64,000 bases of DNA from Isoetes taiwanensis (lineage: Eukaryota > Streptophyta > Lycopodiopsida > Isoetales > Isoetaceae). This document shows, piece after piece, positions 45,781 through 57,719 of this stretch. Positions within the stretch are counted from its first letter, which is position 1. Each line of letters starts with the position of its first letter. The DNA lies in NCBI GenBank assembly GCA_021234155.1, contig JAJEKV010000079.1, positions 1,492,789 through 1,556,788 of the forward strand, read 5' to 3'. A program made the position numbers and the translations under genes. The notes beneath the pieces are model-generated. The model was not told the DNA's origin. It was given only the letters and a program-made list of their open reading frames with translations, and did no database searches.

Positions 45781-46320
45781 TATCATTTCACGTTTTCTAG
45801 TTATGGCATATATGCATTCGGCGCTCTATTGAGTTTTGTGACATGGGTTTTATATTGGATATATTCTTGTTTTGCGTTGTCTTTCTTGGACTCATTCTCT
45901 ATAGTTTTCATTTTCTCAGGAAAGCAATTTCATGACTATCGATCATTCATTACGCTTTTGCATTCCTCGTTTTTCTAATTCGCTCACATTTAATCAGTAA
46001 CTTGCCAAGATTCCTTTTTTATTGATCGAATTGATTGACACGCTCTATTGTTAGGTTGGTTTCTTTATATTTATATTTGTTTTTCAGACTCGACACGTCT
46101 TGTATTGCATGATCCAGCCTCTTGATATATCATAGACATGATTTACACCATCCTTGTCATTGTTGTTTTTTACATTCTTATTGCAACCTTGTCTAGAATT
46201 TTCATCCTTGGCTTCTTTGTTCTCGTAGCTCCACTTTGTCATGTTGTTAGCCTCAAGAATTCCACTCTACCCTTGGAGCTCTCGCCCGTCATCTCCCCTC
46301 TATCCTTGGCCATCACCCTT

Positions 46321-46449
46321 GTTCGGTTTAGTGGCTAGTCCATTGGGTTAGCAATTAAGAGATCTTGTGTTCAAGTCTCTGGGGTCCGTCATATGTCCTC
46401 ATGGACGCTGCCAATGTGGCATGACGTAAAAATACTATCTATCTATCTA
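46321..46449 (+). repeat. tRNA-derived SINE with (TATC)n tail
   Basis: An A-box-like TAGTGGCTAGT is followed by a B-box-like GTGTTCAAGTCTC, the spacing of a tRNA-type internal promoter. The ~70-base body has a TCATGGACGCTG segment similar to LINE 3' ends, and AAAAATACTATCTATC precedes the tail. Confidence 0.65.
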
Positions 46450-46502
46450 ACGATGCAATTTTGGTCTCTGTGGACAATAAAATCATATTCTATTCTATTC
46501 TT
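46450..46502 (+). mobile_element. LINE 3' tail fragment with (ATTCT)n
   Basis: TTTTGGTCTCTGTGGACAAT, AAAATCATATTC and (TATTC)n match the 3' end of the minus-strand LINE at 48050-48105. It directly abuts the SINE tail. Only ~50 bases are present. Confidence 0.65.
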
Positions 46503-48045
46503 ATCTTCGCCTTGGACCCTGTAGTTATTTCGTGTTGCATTTGTTTCCATGCTTCATTATGTGACATTTATGCTTGGATGTTCTTTTCCCTATGCTTGGT
46601 CATCACCTTACCTTCTCCTTAGACCCTGATTCCGACCCATTTTCGATAACCCGATTTACCTTTTTTGCCCTTATATATTAGGGCATAGTTTTTTACCATT
46701 CTCCCACGTTTCGTCTCTTTTTGCTAGATCTGCAGGGTTCACATGCTGATGCTCGTGCTCACAGACGCTGGCGGTCCTCATCCACTCACGATCACTACGT
46801 GGTGCGCGACTCTGCTCAATATCTCAACGTTTCTCGTCGACTGGGCTTGTAGATAAGGAAGTTCTCTGGTAGTCAGCCGATTTTGTGTTCTCTGCGAGTC
46901 CCTTCCCAGAATGGCATCGATCCGAGCCCTCGGATCGGCATTCTAGGAGGGGACAAGCAGCTATATATGTGTTCTTCATTCTTTTGGCTGGTTATCAATG
47001 TCTTCTCACATCAGCTTCTCTTTCCTTGCCCATTGCTTCCTTCCCTTCCCCCCCTTTTATGTTGTTTGTGTTCGTCTTTTTTCCATATGTTCCCGTGGGG
47101 TGGTGGTGTTTTTTCCACCAGCTTGGTGGTGCTATATTCCACCCGCTGAGTGATGCTGTTTATTTCCACCTGTAGGGTGATGCTCTTTTTTCCGTGTTTA
47201 CAGTGTTTGTTATTTTTGCAGACATTCTATTCCCAGGTTTACTCTCCTCCAGACCGCTCCTTTTTTCGTTCTCAGACATCCCTCAAGGTTGTTGGCGACA
47301 TTTTCTCATTAGGATTTTCCTCGAAAACCCGGAAGTGCGGGGTTTTTCATCCCCACGAGAAGGTATCGCCAGTACCCTTTTGCTTGTCTCAACTTCCTTT
47401 ATTGTTTCTTTCTCGTGGGGCAGCTCGATGATGTTCCTATGGTCAGCTCCCCACACATTCCTTCAAACCATTGTATACTGCTTCTATGATGAATGACAAG
47501 CCTATCGGCCAATTTTATGTTCTCTGCATGTCCCTTCCCAGAATGGAATATGGGAGATGCAATGTAGTTAAATTTTGGAATACAAATGCCTTTCCTCATT
47601 TCGAAAGCTGCCAATATATTCAAGATTGAGAGCCACGTAGAATATGAAACATGCCGATATTAATTCTCTGTTTGTTTTCTTAAGCCAACTCTAGAAGTTA
47701 TGCCTATAGAAAAAAAGGTTATGTACCCTCTTGGCCTCACCGGTAGTCAACAAACATGCTCCTATAGTTCTAGGTTAAGACTAGGACCAATCAAAATAGT
47801 ATTCAAAACCATGTCCAAGCCTCCAACGACGACAATGAGACCACATACAACCTTGTCTCGGGAGCCGAATAAGGGTCACTAGGCCACTAAACTAGAAGCA
47901 TACTACTATTACATTAATACCAATCTGTAGAATGCTATCTTTGCAGGCATGCACAATGAACATTTATCATATCTGTCATTCATCCTAAAATATCAAGTGA
48001 CACAAGGCCAAAGAGACAAACCACTTAGCTAGAATTCACCAAGCA
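46503..48045. other. no supported gene; short repeats around 47090-47190
   Basis: The stretch 47095-47185 has three related GGTGGTGCTATATTCCACC-like units (period ~33). TCCCTTCCCAGAATGG occurs at 46899 and 47527. ORFs are pyrimidine-rich translations without domains. Confidence 0.4.
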
Positions 48046-48049
48046 GAGA

Positions 48050-49640
48050 ATAGAATAGAATATGATTTTATCGTCCACGGAGACCAACTGGCCTATGGGA
48101 CCCAAGTACAAAGAGAGAGCAGCGGCATATTACTACCGTGATTAAAAACCCCGGCCCCGAAGGGTTTTGGGGAAAACCTTAGTAGCAATAAGGATGCCGA
48201 CATACCGCACATTATATACATAATCACAAGTATGCAATTTGGGTTAATGCCTGGACGGGGGGCATAACTGAGTCCGGCGATCCATTACCTCCCCGGAGGT
48301 AATGATCCCAACAAGCCTACAGAGGCCGTGCTCAGTAGCTCATGCAAGGCCCCGATGGGGCACAACTAACCGGCATACCGAGGCCCGGATATGCCGGTAT
48401 CACGGACGAGGCCCGGAGGGCGTGACTTTCATCCTCAATGGCGCCTGTTGACAACACCGGCGGACTCTGGCCCCTCACGCTGCTCCCCGAATCCATCTCC
48501 CCGCCTCAATGCGAGGTGGTGTGCACTGCGGCGAATGGAAGCAATCACCTCTGCGCTTTTTCATGGGTAGATGGGTGCGCAGTAGTGGTGTGGACCCTCG
48601 TGAGCATGGGATTAACCTCGCTGCCGATAATTTGCCACCTTGACATGTGACAGGGCCTCTGATCCCAAAGCTTGGCCATGAAGCAAGCATCCAAGTATCG
48701 CTTCAAGGCAAGGCTTCCTTCGGGGTATGCACCGGTCCACATCTGCGTGCTCGCACATTCCATAGCGAGAACCACTGGGCTTGCTTGTCTTTTCCAAGAA
48801 GCTTTGAGTCGCCAAGGGCCCCATCGCCACCGCCAAAGCAAGGTTGGGCAAAATGGCTTCATCCATAGCCACCACCTTCCGGGAGTAAATAAGGTGACGC
48901 TCCAAATAAGCGAGCCTCTCAGAATGGAAGGAAGCATGTCTCCGGAGCAAGGTCTGATATGGGACCGTGGATTTCACTCCCAGCCCGGGCCAAAAAGGCC
49001 TTCATTACTGCTCTAGATCATTCCAAGTGGTGAGGGATATCACTGCCCCCCCACACTTCCTCCATAGAGGAGGACCGGGTTCAACCAAGGCCCCAACAAG
49101 TGTGCTCGTGACCCCATGCATACAACTCTACCTTGTGACCGTTGTTTTGCATTGCATGTGGGCTTTCCCAAACTGCAGTGACCAGTGAACCTCGATGGAT
49201 GCATCCCAAAGTGTGGTAGTAGAAAACCAATGCCCAAATACTTATAAGATCGAGCCACCTCCACTACCCTTACCTCGTAAGTGAATGAGGGAAGATGGTA
49301 CCAGCAGCACCCTTGTCTTGGGCCAAGTTAACTCTCATGTCGCTGAATTGGCGTAAAGTGTCCAAAGCATCCGTGTGGCATTGCATGTTCTCCAGGGTAT
49401 ATCGCGAGTAGGGCAACATCATCGTAGATATATGAGTTGCCGGATTATGTGGTGCATCAACCGAAAGCCTCCCCCCCCCCCTGCTCAGCTAGCCATTCTT
49501 CTAGCTGGTCAATGTACAAGCCAAGAGCCGCCGGGGATAGAGGGCAGTCCTCGGGCGCACCCCAATGCTACTAACAACGGGCTCCCCGACAAGCGTGAGA
49601 CGCACCGGAGCAAGCCTCAGATAGTCAGACGTATAGCATT
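48050..49640 (-). mobile_element. LINE retrotransposon, minus strand, degenerate
   Basis: Read on the minus strand: CPLSPAALGLYIDQLEEWLA near 49560-49490, a damaged catalytic box YDDVALL near 49425, YKYLGIG (49245-49230), NPVLLYGG, VPYQTLL and RLAYLERHLIYSRKV (48970-48880), RIEAGRW near 48510, then a 3' UTR with AAAACCCTTCGGGGCCGGGG. It ends with CATAGGCCAGTTGGTCTCCG and (ATTCT)n at 48050-48065. Several frames, so inactive. Same family as 38404-39957. Confidence 0.8.
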
Positions 49641-49909
49641 CTACAAGTCGACGGGGTCCCCTAAGTTCTCAATGGTCCCACAACTTATCCCGAGGCAATC
49701 GTGTCAAAGCCTTTGCGAAATCCACAAAGCAACAGTACAGATTCTGGCATTGATTCCGGCTAGAGAGTGTGTGATGGGTTCCGTGTCAGAGGAGCAATAT
49801 GAGCAACTGAGATAAAAACTATTATGACATAAATGGGGTATATATATACATGTCATGGTTGACAACCGGACTTGTTAAAACGTTAGTATACGTTATTAAA
49901 CTTGCAATA

Positions 49910-50085
49910 ATTTTGTTTGGTATTTGCGGGCGGTATTTCTGGCATGGTTTGGCCAATATTTAAGCTTAATATTTTTGTTTGGTATTTGCGGGCGGTATTG
50001 GTTTGGCCAAGCTTTAAGTTTAGTATTTTTGTTTGGTATTTGCGGGCGGTATTTCTGGCATGGTTTGGCCAAGATTTCGCCTGTG
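49910..50085. repeat. minisatellite, ~60-base unit
   Basis: Three units of TTTGTTTGGTATTTGCGGGC GGTATT..., each followed by TTTGGCCAA and AAGTTTARTATT-like text. The repetitive minus-strand ORF over it (KYRPQIPNKN repeats) is a translation of the array. Confidence 0.8.
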
Positions 50086-50337
50086 TATTGTATGGAAAAC
50101 TGTATGTGAAACGTATTTTTTGGTTGATTGAGGTGCATGTTGGTTGTTAGAGGTAGATAATCCAAATTAGATTGTGGATGTGTTTTTTGGACGTTTCTGA
50201 GCATGATACGAGGATAGAAGGCATCGATTGCACGCATGGGCATGTCTATTTGGCATATAGGTATGGACAACATGCAACAATTTGGTTGAGCAGGCTTTGA
50301 GCGGCTGCAACAATCCGATTGTTGTATGCACAAATCA

Positions 50338-50396
50338 AGTCAGATTCCAGGCATAATAGGGCCGATAAGTCAGATTCCAGGCATAATAGGGCCGAC
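50338..50396. repeat. 30-base tandem duplication
   Basis: AGTCAGATTCCAGGCATAAT AGGGCCGA occurs twice in direct succession. It is followed by two AGGGATAGAAA units. Confidence 0.7.
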
Positions 50397-50399
50397 GAG

Positions 50400-53230
50400 G
50401 GATAGAAACAAGGCAATAAGGGATAGAAATATGGTGATGGAGATGCCTGTGGTGTAGAAGGCAGTTGAAAATATTGAAAGAGAGAGGCAGGGGTGGCTTG
50501 TTGAGAGCGCTGGTGCGAAATGGAGGTTTGATTCCTCCAGCCCTTTTTCCTGGCCATTTTCGCAGAGATGCAGGGCTGGCGATTCAGGTGCAACACAGGT
50601 TTGTTTGATTGTTTGCCGATTAAGAATCTAGGATAGACTGGTTTGATTCTGTTTAGGCTATCTAAGAATCGGTAGGTTGAAACATTCTTCTTCAAATGGG
50701 TGAGTTCAAATCGGTGCTTGCCATTGGCATTGGCACAACAGGTGTATCCAGTTTTTCCTTACACGAAGGTTCTCCCTTCCTGCCATTTTCGTGGAAAATT
50801 TCTTGATTCGAACTCAAATTTCAATGGAAAATCTCAATTTCGAAGTGTAGGGATGTTGTCGATAAGCCTCGAAACCCTTTTGACAGAGCTAAGTTATTCC
50901 GTTTAAGTGCGATTTCCGGAAAGGCAGGGAAGAATAGAGCAGCCATGCATGAGTTGCATACCTTGGTATTGTAATCGAGACTATAGGATTTGTCATGCCA
51001 TTTTCCCGGCAAAATGTTAATACTCATGGATCTGGAAGAATGCAGCGGCTCACAACCAATGTTAGGAAAAAAAAACCCATAAGGAAACATAAATAAGGAA
51101 ATAGGTCCGTTCCAGGTGTCTTACAAATATAGGCAATGTTTATTCATTCCTTATCGGTTTTTTTTGCATCTCTTATTTCTGATCATTGATCTCCAGAATA
51201 TTCTGTGTTTTATGCCAGATCAAAGGCCATAATATTTTTCGTCAACAATTCACCTGCCACTTCCAATGGTCCAAACCGAAAAACCTGCAAAGTGAAAAAA
51301 CCAATGGTTCGCATGCATTCTCTTGCGGCCTTCTCTGTCTACTCCGGCCTTCCAATATCCGCCAGCAATCCTAGCCCCAAACACCTACTTGCTGCAAATC
51401 CATGAAGCTTCACTCGCTCCAGGAAGAGGGCTAAGCATGAATCCATGGATCTGGGTATCCCAAATCGACCACAAAGGTCGCAAACTCCGCTCTGAACCAC
51501 CCTCTTCCTTTTCGGCCCTGCAATCGGATGGCCGATTGTGGTCGGCGGAAAAAAAAAAAAAAAAACTAGCTTCGACAAAAGCCATACTAGCATGAGTATC
51601 TACCTCGGTCAATCCTTGGTAGACTTATCCAAAGATACATGGACTAGGCTAATCCAAGATGGTACTCCACATCCATGGTCCACGATACTTATCAAGGCAT
51701 ACAAAACTAATCTTATAAGCCTTGAACAAACAAATATGACTCTTTTTATAAATTAAAAGACCAAAATAATATACTTGATAAAGACATTTTTTAGTATGTC
51801 TTTACGTAACTGTGCATGTTCATACATGTCAAATACATGTTTTAAATTACTTGTTGTCAAGTACATTAGTAATCCACAAACTATGCACCTTTATCATTCA
51901 AACATTAACCCACAAACTATGCATGCTTATCATACAAACACGTGTCCAAATTTTTACTTCAACCAAATGCTTTGTATATATGGATAATCCAAAAGGAAGG
52001 ATCTCACCAATATGTAGATCTTCCTCAAAGTATAAGAATGATTGTCTATAATCATATCTTCAAGTCACCAATTAAAATAATACTTCTAAGAGATGAAGTC
52101 TTGGTTACCGCACCCAAACATGTCAAAATTAGCAATATACTCCTAATTAGACAAGGGATGACAGTAAGCTATAAGACTCCATGGCTTTTGGCCCTTCACT
52201 TAAATCATATTATTCCATCAATAAACAAGGCCGGTTTTCAATTATAGTAAGAGGCCCGGCATGTTAAAGAATGTTAAATTTATATCAACAATAGACTTTA
52301 GCAAGATGTTGCCTTACATACATATGCATCAGCCCCATATCCTCCAAATACTAGTGGATCATGATTTTACATGAGCATCATTAAACAAGCCATAGACTTT
52401 GAGCATGCGTTAGTACTCAAATTACAATGCAAATACTCAAAACTTGTTTAGAGAAGCTAATTACATACATTTCTTAAAAGCTTATAAGTTCATATGCATA
52501 TGAACTCATCAATCTTTACAAAAACCAAATCTAGGTATGCCAAAAATACAAAGAAAGTACTTTGCTGCCATAAAATTGCAGCTCTTAGAAAAAATGGCAT
52601 AACTCTCTCAGGGAAGCTCTGTTTTTCTATTAATTATATGTTTCGGAAACGGCAACATATGCTCTACCATTTCAAGTAAAAACAGTCTGATTTTTAAAAA
52701 AAATTCTGCATCAACAATTGATTTCCGGAATCAGACCTAAATGCCCTTACCGCTTTCAAATGAAAGTTTGTGATCCAAAAGTTTATTCCTAAGATCCAGA
52801 GCCACATAACAAGATGACTTAGGGAACAAAAGGCCACACCGAGAAGTGTTCTTGATGTGGGCTTTGTCCAAAAAAGGCTGGTTTATATCGATCCATAGCG
52901 CCTCATCATGCTAAAGTCTGCAGCTTTTGCTATGCATCGGCAAGGTTTGTGCCATCCTGATCATAGTGCTTATGAAATGAAGAGGCAAGAAGGCGCTCTC
53001 CTTGTTTGCCGTTGAAGAGAAGAAAGGATGCCACAATGGTGATAACTACCTCCATTATCAGCCATAAAATAGACATGTCTTTTTTTATAATATAAATATA
53101 AAGGAGCCAAACGTGCACAACAAGTTTTGAAAATGTGCACATGTTTTGAAAATATGGCACATGCTCCACCACGTACCTGCTTGACCATGCATAGCATGCA
53201 TGTAGCCATCTTGGAATATCATTTAATCAC
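50400..53230. other. no supported gene
   Basis: AT-rich DNA with an A17 tract at 51549-51565. ORFs at 51323-51595 and 51942-52247 carry no motif I recognise. The tandem words CACAAACTATGCA repeat near 51877 and 51910. Nothing else is recognised. Confidence 0.4.
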
Positions 53231-53233
53231 AAT

Positions 53234-53254
53234 AAAAAAAAAAAAAAAAAAAAA
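53234..53254. repeat. A21 homopolymer at the edge of a duplicated segment
   Basis: A run of 21 adenines immediately 5' of the 333-base duplicated segment. Confidence 0.9.
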
Positions 53255-53587
53255 GCCTTCAAAGTCTATTTGATCCTAAGACCTTAGACTTTCTATCATG
53301 ATTTTGACCTTTGCAAGAACAAAAACATGATACAATTTGCAGCCCTAAGTACAATCAGGTGCCAATGTACTTAGGCCAAAGATATGGTTGCCAAAAATGA
53401 AACTCATTATATTCTATCATCAATCTGCTACACGTTTATGCAAATCCATAAATGACTGCAGAAAGCAAGATATTGCATTGATCTAATTCAAAATATACCA
53501 GACTTGATGTTGAGTGCTTCACCAGTATTTGGTACCATAAGAATCTGTTGCAAAGATGCGCAGAATTATATTTTCTAGGATTTATAA
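53255..53587. repeat. 333-base direct duplication, copy 1
   Basis: Starts GCCTTCAAAGTCTATTTGAT and ends TTCTAGGATTTATAA. Compared base by base it is identical to 56168-56500. No ORF, no terminal inverted repeat and no tRNA-like motif. An A-run precedes both copies (21 and about 8 bases). Confidence 0.95.
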
Positions 53588-53589
53588 AC

Positions 53590-56160
53590 CACAATGCCCA
53601 TATTTTTTTCACTTTATAGAAAAGATCAAAGGAACAGTTTACACATGCTCATGAACCAAGCTGCTTGTAAATAAGAACACCAGCAATATTTGACATGATT
53701 CAACTCAGAAGAGTAGCGAGAATAGAAGACCTGAACTCACAAAAGTAGCTGGAATAGAAAACCAGCAAATGGAACACACTTACTTGAATTTTGTTGCAAA
53801 CTTTCAAGTGTCCAACAATGTTTGAAGTCATTAATCCGATATATCAATGTATTTGAGTCACTTCATCTTGATGTACAACATTCCATTCCTCCTTTGGCCA
53901 GGCAAGAGTCTTATGAAATCATAGCTCCGCGTATTCACCATTCTCCTAGTACTAGAAAAAACTGCAAATGACAAAAAACCACAAGGAGAGGAGAGAACCG
54001 GTACCTGCAGCCAATCAATACACTGTTAGCCTGAAAAGGGTAAGAGTGCAAGGGCCAAAAGGTACATGTGGTGTCTCTCGGCGTTTAGCCTTTCACACCT
54101 TGTAACCTTTTGCCCTGCATTAGTTCTAGCTAGAAGAATGATTAAATCTACTATAGACAGTGTTAATACATGTAGAATTTGAATCTTAATATGTAAGCTA
54201 ATACCCCGGTATTCACAGATAATCAACAATATGCTGCCTTATATTAAGCTTTTATTGTAACAATAGGCCCAGACTGTATGCAAAGCATAAAATAATTTTG
54301 CATTCCCTCATAGCAAACTAGATAAATGTTTGCCATCATATACATAGTTATCATAGATATGTAATAAGAGCAAATAATTTTCAAAGGATATTTACCACGA
54401 ACAATTTATAGACGTTCTTCTTCAGATCTACAGCTATTCATTTACAAAAATGCAAAATAACATCTCAAACCTTAAGAGTTTGTTGAAGATGGGAAAACTT
54501 TCTCCATGGCTTCAGTTTTGGTGCTACTTCCAGCTTGCTCCATGGCATGCATATGTTAGATTGCGTATCAGATTTCTTACTCAGGGTTCTGACCAACAAC
54601 TTCTATTTCAGAGCTAACTATAGCAAATCCGGCAGTCTCAACTAAGATCCGGCAGTCTCAACTAATTGCTGGCAAGAAGAACTGCAATATCTTGCTTCCG
54701 GGTATGACTTTGCCAAGCCAGAATAATAGAATGAATCAGAAGCAAAGCCGCCCTGAAACCATTATCTTGCATGAATTTGCATTCGGCTGCTGCCGTAACT
54801 GCCTTTAGGGTTCGAAACCCTACATCTAAAAATATCATATATAAACACTTTGTGCAAATATCTTTTCTTTCTTTTGCATTTTAAGTGCCAAAATTGCATA
54901 CCTTGCCTTTTTGTTTTTGGTGAGGGCCGATTGACCCACTAACATAAAAAGCTCCAAATCCTTGCTATTAACGTCTTGTGACATTCATATGAAACGGCTT
55001 GGGATTATACCATGTAAAGGTGAAACACAACATAAAATTTCACATGCTAGCCAAACTTGCTAGGTTTAGACAAGTGGCGCGCATGCTTTCAATAGAAAAA
55101 CCCAAGTGCATGAAAGCCCCTTAGAATAAAATGAAGTTTCGAAATGTAAGGACATATAATTTAAGAACAATATTGCATACCTTTGCATTTTCTAAGATCT
55201 TCATATAGCATTTCATATTTCTAATTTTTGCATCCAAAATGTTGATTGGCATGATGCCCCATCCGCCCCCATTGCAACTTTATTTTTGAGTTACTCCATT
55301 GAATCACCATAGAAAGGTCAAATACCGTAGTAAGTTTCACATACCTTACTCTTTGTTTATTGTCAAGCCATGCCTACCAGAATAGCAAGTTAGCTCCATT
55401 TTCACAATAAAATAGGTGCCTTGTAGTAAGGCATTTGCTATTCTAATAACAGGTTATTCTGAATATGATTCCAGGTATGAAATACTGTGGGATTCTATTT
55501 TGTAAAGCAGGAACACAGTAAAGAAAGTTAATTGTAATAACAAGTGTGACAAGTCAAATATGCCCATGTATCAAGTGTAGAATGCATTCACATTGTTTAT
55601 AATAAAAAAAGCCTGCCTCCTACCGTAGGTCAGGGTGGGCCAAAGTCATAAATAGAGTTAGCAACAAGGAGAGTAGGACCTTGTTGCCAAAGCCCTACCC
55701 TACCTATGTTGCCTAACTTACTGTTATTGCACTTGTTGCAATTGCAAGTTTTTATTTCTCTTTAGAAGGGCCAAATGGCTAAACAATTTGACACTAGTCT
55801 GGGCCAATGCCAAAAGACTAGTAGTCTGGGCCAATGCCAAAAGACTAGTGTAAACACTTGAAACTCAGTTTATGATTCAGCTTTCATAATAAGTTCCATT
55901 TGCATACTTTCATCAACAACAACTATCTTGTTACCTTTATTTCTAAATGGATCTCCTTATTTCTGATCTGGACAGCGAAATATGGGCTATGCCAAACCGG
56001 TTATATTTGAACCACTGCTTATTGACATCATACTTGTCCTCAATGGCAGCCTATAAAAATCATTTCATTCATTAGTTTAAAGAGAATACGACTTAAAACA
56101 ACACCTGTAATGCAACCAAAATCCTGGCTAATGGTATAACCATTAGATTGAGTTGGGAGA
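53590..56160. other. no supported gene; possible small exon near 55985-56050 (minus)
   Basis: AT-rich. On the minus strand near 56050-55970 a short frame after an AG reads AAIEDKYDVNKQWFKYNRF, which is protein-like but unrecognised and ends at a stop. It might be an exon of the gene starting at 57556. ATCCGGCAGTCTCAACTAA is repeated near 54630-54662, AGTCTGGGCCAATGCCAAAA near 55795-55845, and a B-box-like GGGTTCGAAACCC is at 54808. Confidence 0.35.
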
Positions 56161-56167
56161 AAAAAAA

Positions 56168-56500
56168 GCCTTCAAAGTCTATTTGATCCTAAGACCTTAG
56201 ACTTTCTATCATGATTTTGACCTTTGCAAGAACAAAAACATGATACAATTTGCAGCCCTAAGTACAATCAGGTGCCAATGTACTTAGGCCAAAGATATGG
56301 TTGCCAAAAATGAAACTCATTATATTCTATCATCAATCTGCTACACGTTTATGCAAATCCATAAATGACTGCAGAAAGCAAGATATTGCATTGATCTAAT
56401 TCAAAATATACCAGACTTGATGTTGAGTGCTTCACCAGTATTTGGTACCATAAGAATCTGTTGCAAAGATGCGCAGAATTATATTTTCTAGGATTTATAA
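56168..56500. repeat. 333-base direct duplication, copy 2
   Basis: Identical to 53255-53587 over its whole length, 2.9 kb away and in the same orientation. Flanks differ on both sides except for a short A-run on the left. Confidence 0.95.
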
Positions 56501-57186
56501 CAAGCATTAGAATGGTTGTAATTGAGCGGGATAGCAGGTGTCATGGGCTTCCTTGAGGTTATCCCCCATCACCATGCTATTATTCAATTGCAAAACATTT
56601 AAACAATACAACCAGCATCCTAAATCTGATAGCATTATAAGTCAATGTCATTGCTACCATTATTTAGATTAAAGATGCCTGAAATTTTCAATGCTTTCAG
56701 ATCTACTCACTGTTTAAATTGCTAACTAGTCAGAATATTTAAATCTTCAGCCAAGGCTGATTGTATTATTAGTCTACATCTATCAGCAGATCATAGGGGC
56801 TGTTTCAAATCAATGGGTCAAATATGTAAAAGCAGAAAATATTTCAGATCTGTTAGTCATATATGTAATGTTAATATATTTCAGATCAAGAGATCATGGT
56901 TGCGTATACATTTAGATCTACATTATGAATTTACATCATACATTAACATCATAGATTAATATAAGCCCCAAATATAGCGTAGTAGAACCTATCTAGGTTC
57001 ATTTAATAGATCTACACTTATATTCTAAGCCATAGCTGCATTCTTAATCGAATAAGAACATAACTAGATTTACAGCCAGACAAGAGTTAACTATAATATC
57101 TAGATTATTATGTGAGCACTCTTTACCAAAGAATCGATCCGGGTTGTAGCCCATCTAATCCCATAGAAAACAACTTAAGAAAACCT

Positions 57187-57556
57187 TGCAAACCTTAGTT
57201 TGACGCGATAGTATCGCCACAGATGTGTTGGTAGGAATTTCGTTGCTTGCTCCTACATAGACTGATTTTCCAGTGGCCATATTATCATTTCCACCTTTGT
57301 CTGCAATAGGATTTATTTCCATCACTTCTTCTGGTCTATCAGCCTGTGCTTTGCCTTTATCATTCATGCCAATAGCCATACCATCTGCATTGCAGCTGCC
57401 TCTCTGAGCTTCCTTAACATTACTGGCATTACCAACAGAATTGCCCTTCACTGCAGAGCTTCTAAATTGATATATCTTCTTGTAGCTGCTCTCATTCTTC
57501 TCCTCAGCCAACCTCTTTCTGGTGGCCATGTTTAGGTCTCCCTTTTTCCTTGTCAT
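57187..57556 (-). CDS. putative first exon of an unrecognised nuclear-type protein
   Basis: The ATG at 57556 opens a frame of ~123 codons to a probable donor in AAGGTTTTC near 57187. It is hydrophilic and starts with MTRKKGDLNMATRKRLAEEK, which is rich in basic residues like a nuclear localisation signal, followed by Ser/Asn/Asp-rich text. A TTTATAAGG TATA-like motif lies ~65 bases upstream (about 57618-57625), supporting a genuine 5' end. I do not recognise the family and could not connect later exons with confidence. A small protein-like stretch near 56050-55970 is one candidate. Composition makes chance less likely but not excluded. Confidence 0.4.
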
Positions 57557-57719
57557 GTCTGGATCAGGGAGCAGCCTAAGGCCGCAAGCAGATGCTTCAT
57601 CACAAATGGGATATGATCCTTATAAAGAGAAAATCAGGTCTACAGTTAGTTACTGTACCTATTACCGTCATGCCCTTATCCGGCAGTCCTCTTCGTTGCT
57701 CAAGACGTGAGCTGGTCTT

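Noticed and set aside
49896-50333. 145-codon minus-strand ORF with KYRPQIPNKN repeats
   Set aside because: The protein repeats follow exactly the DNA minisatellite at 49910-50085, and there is no promoter or start context.
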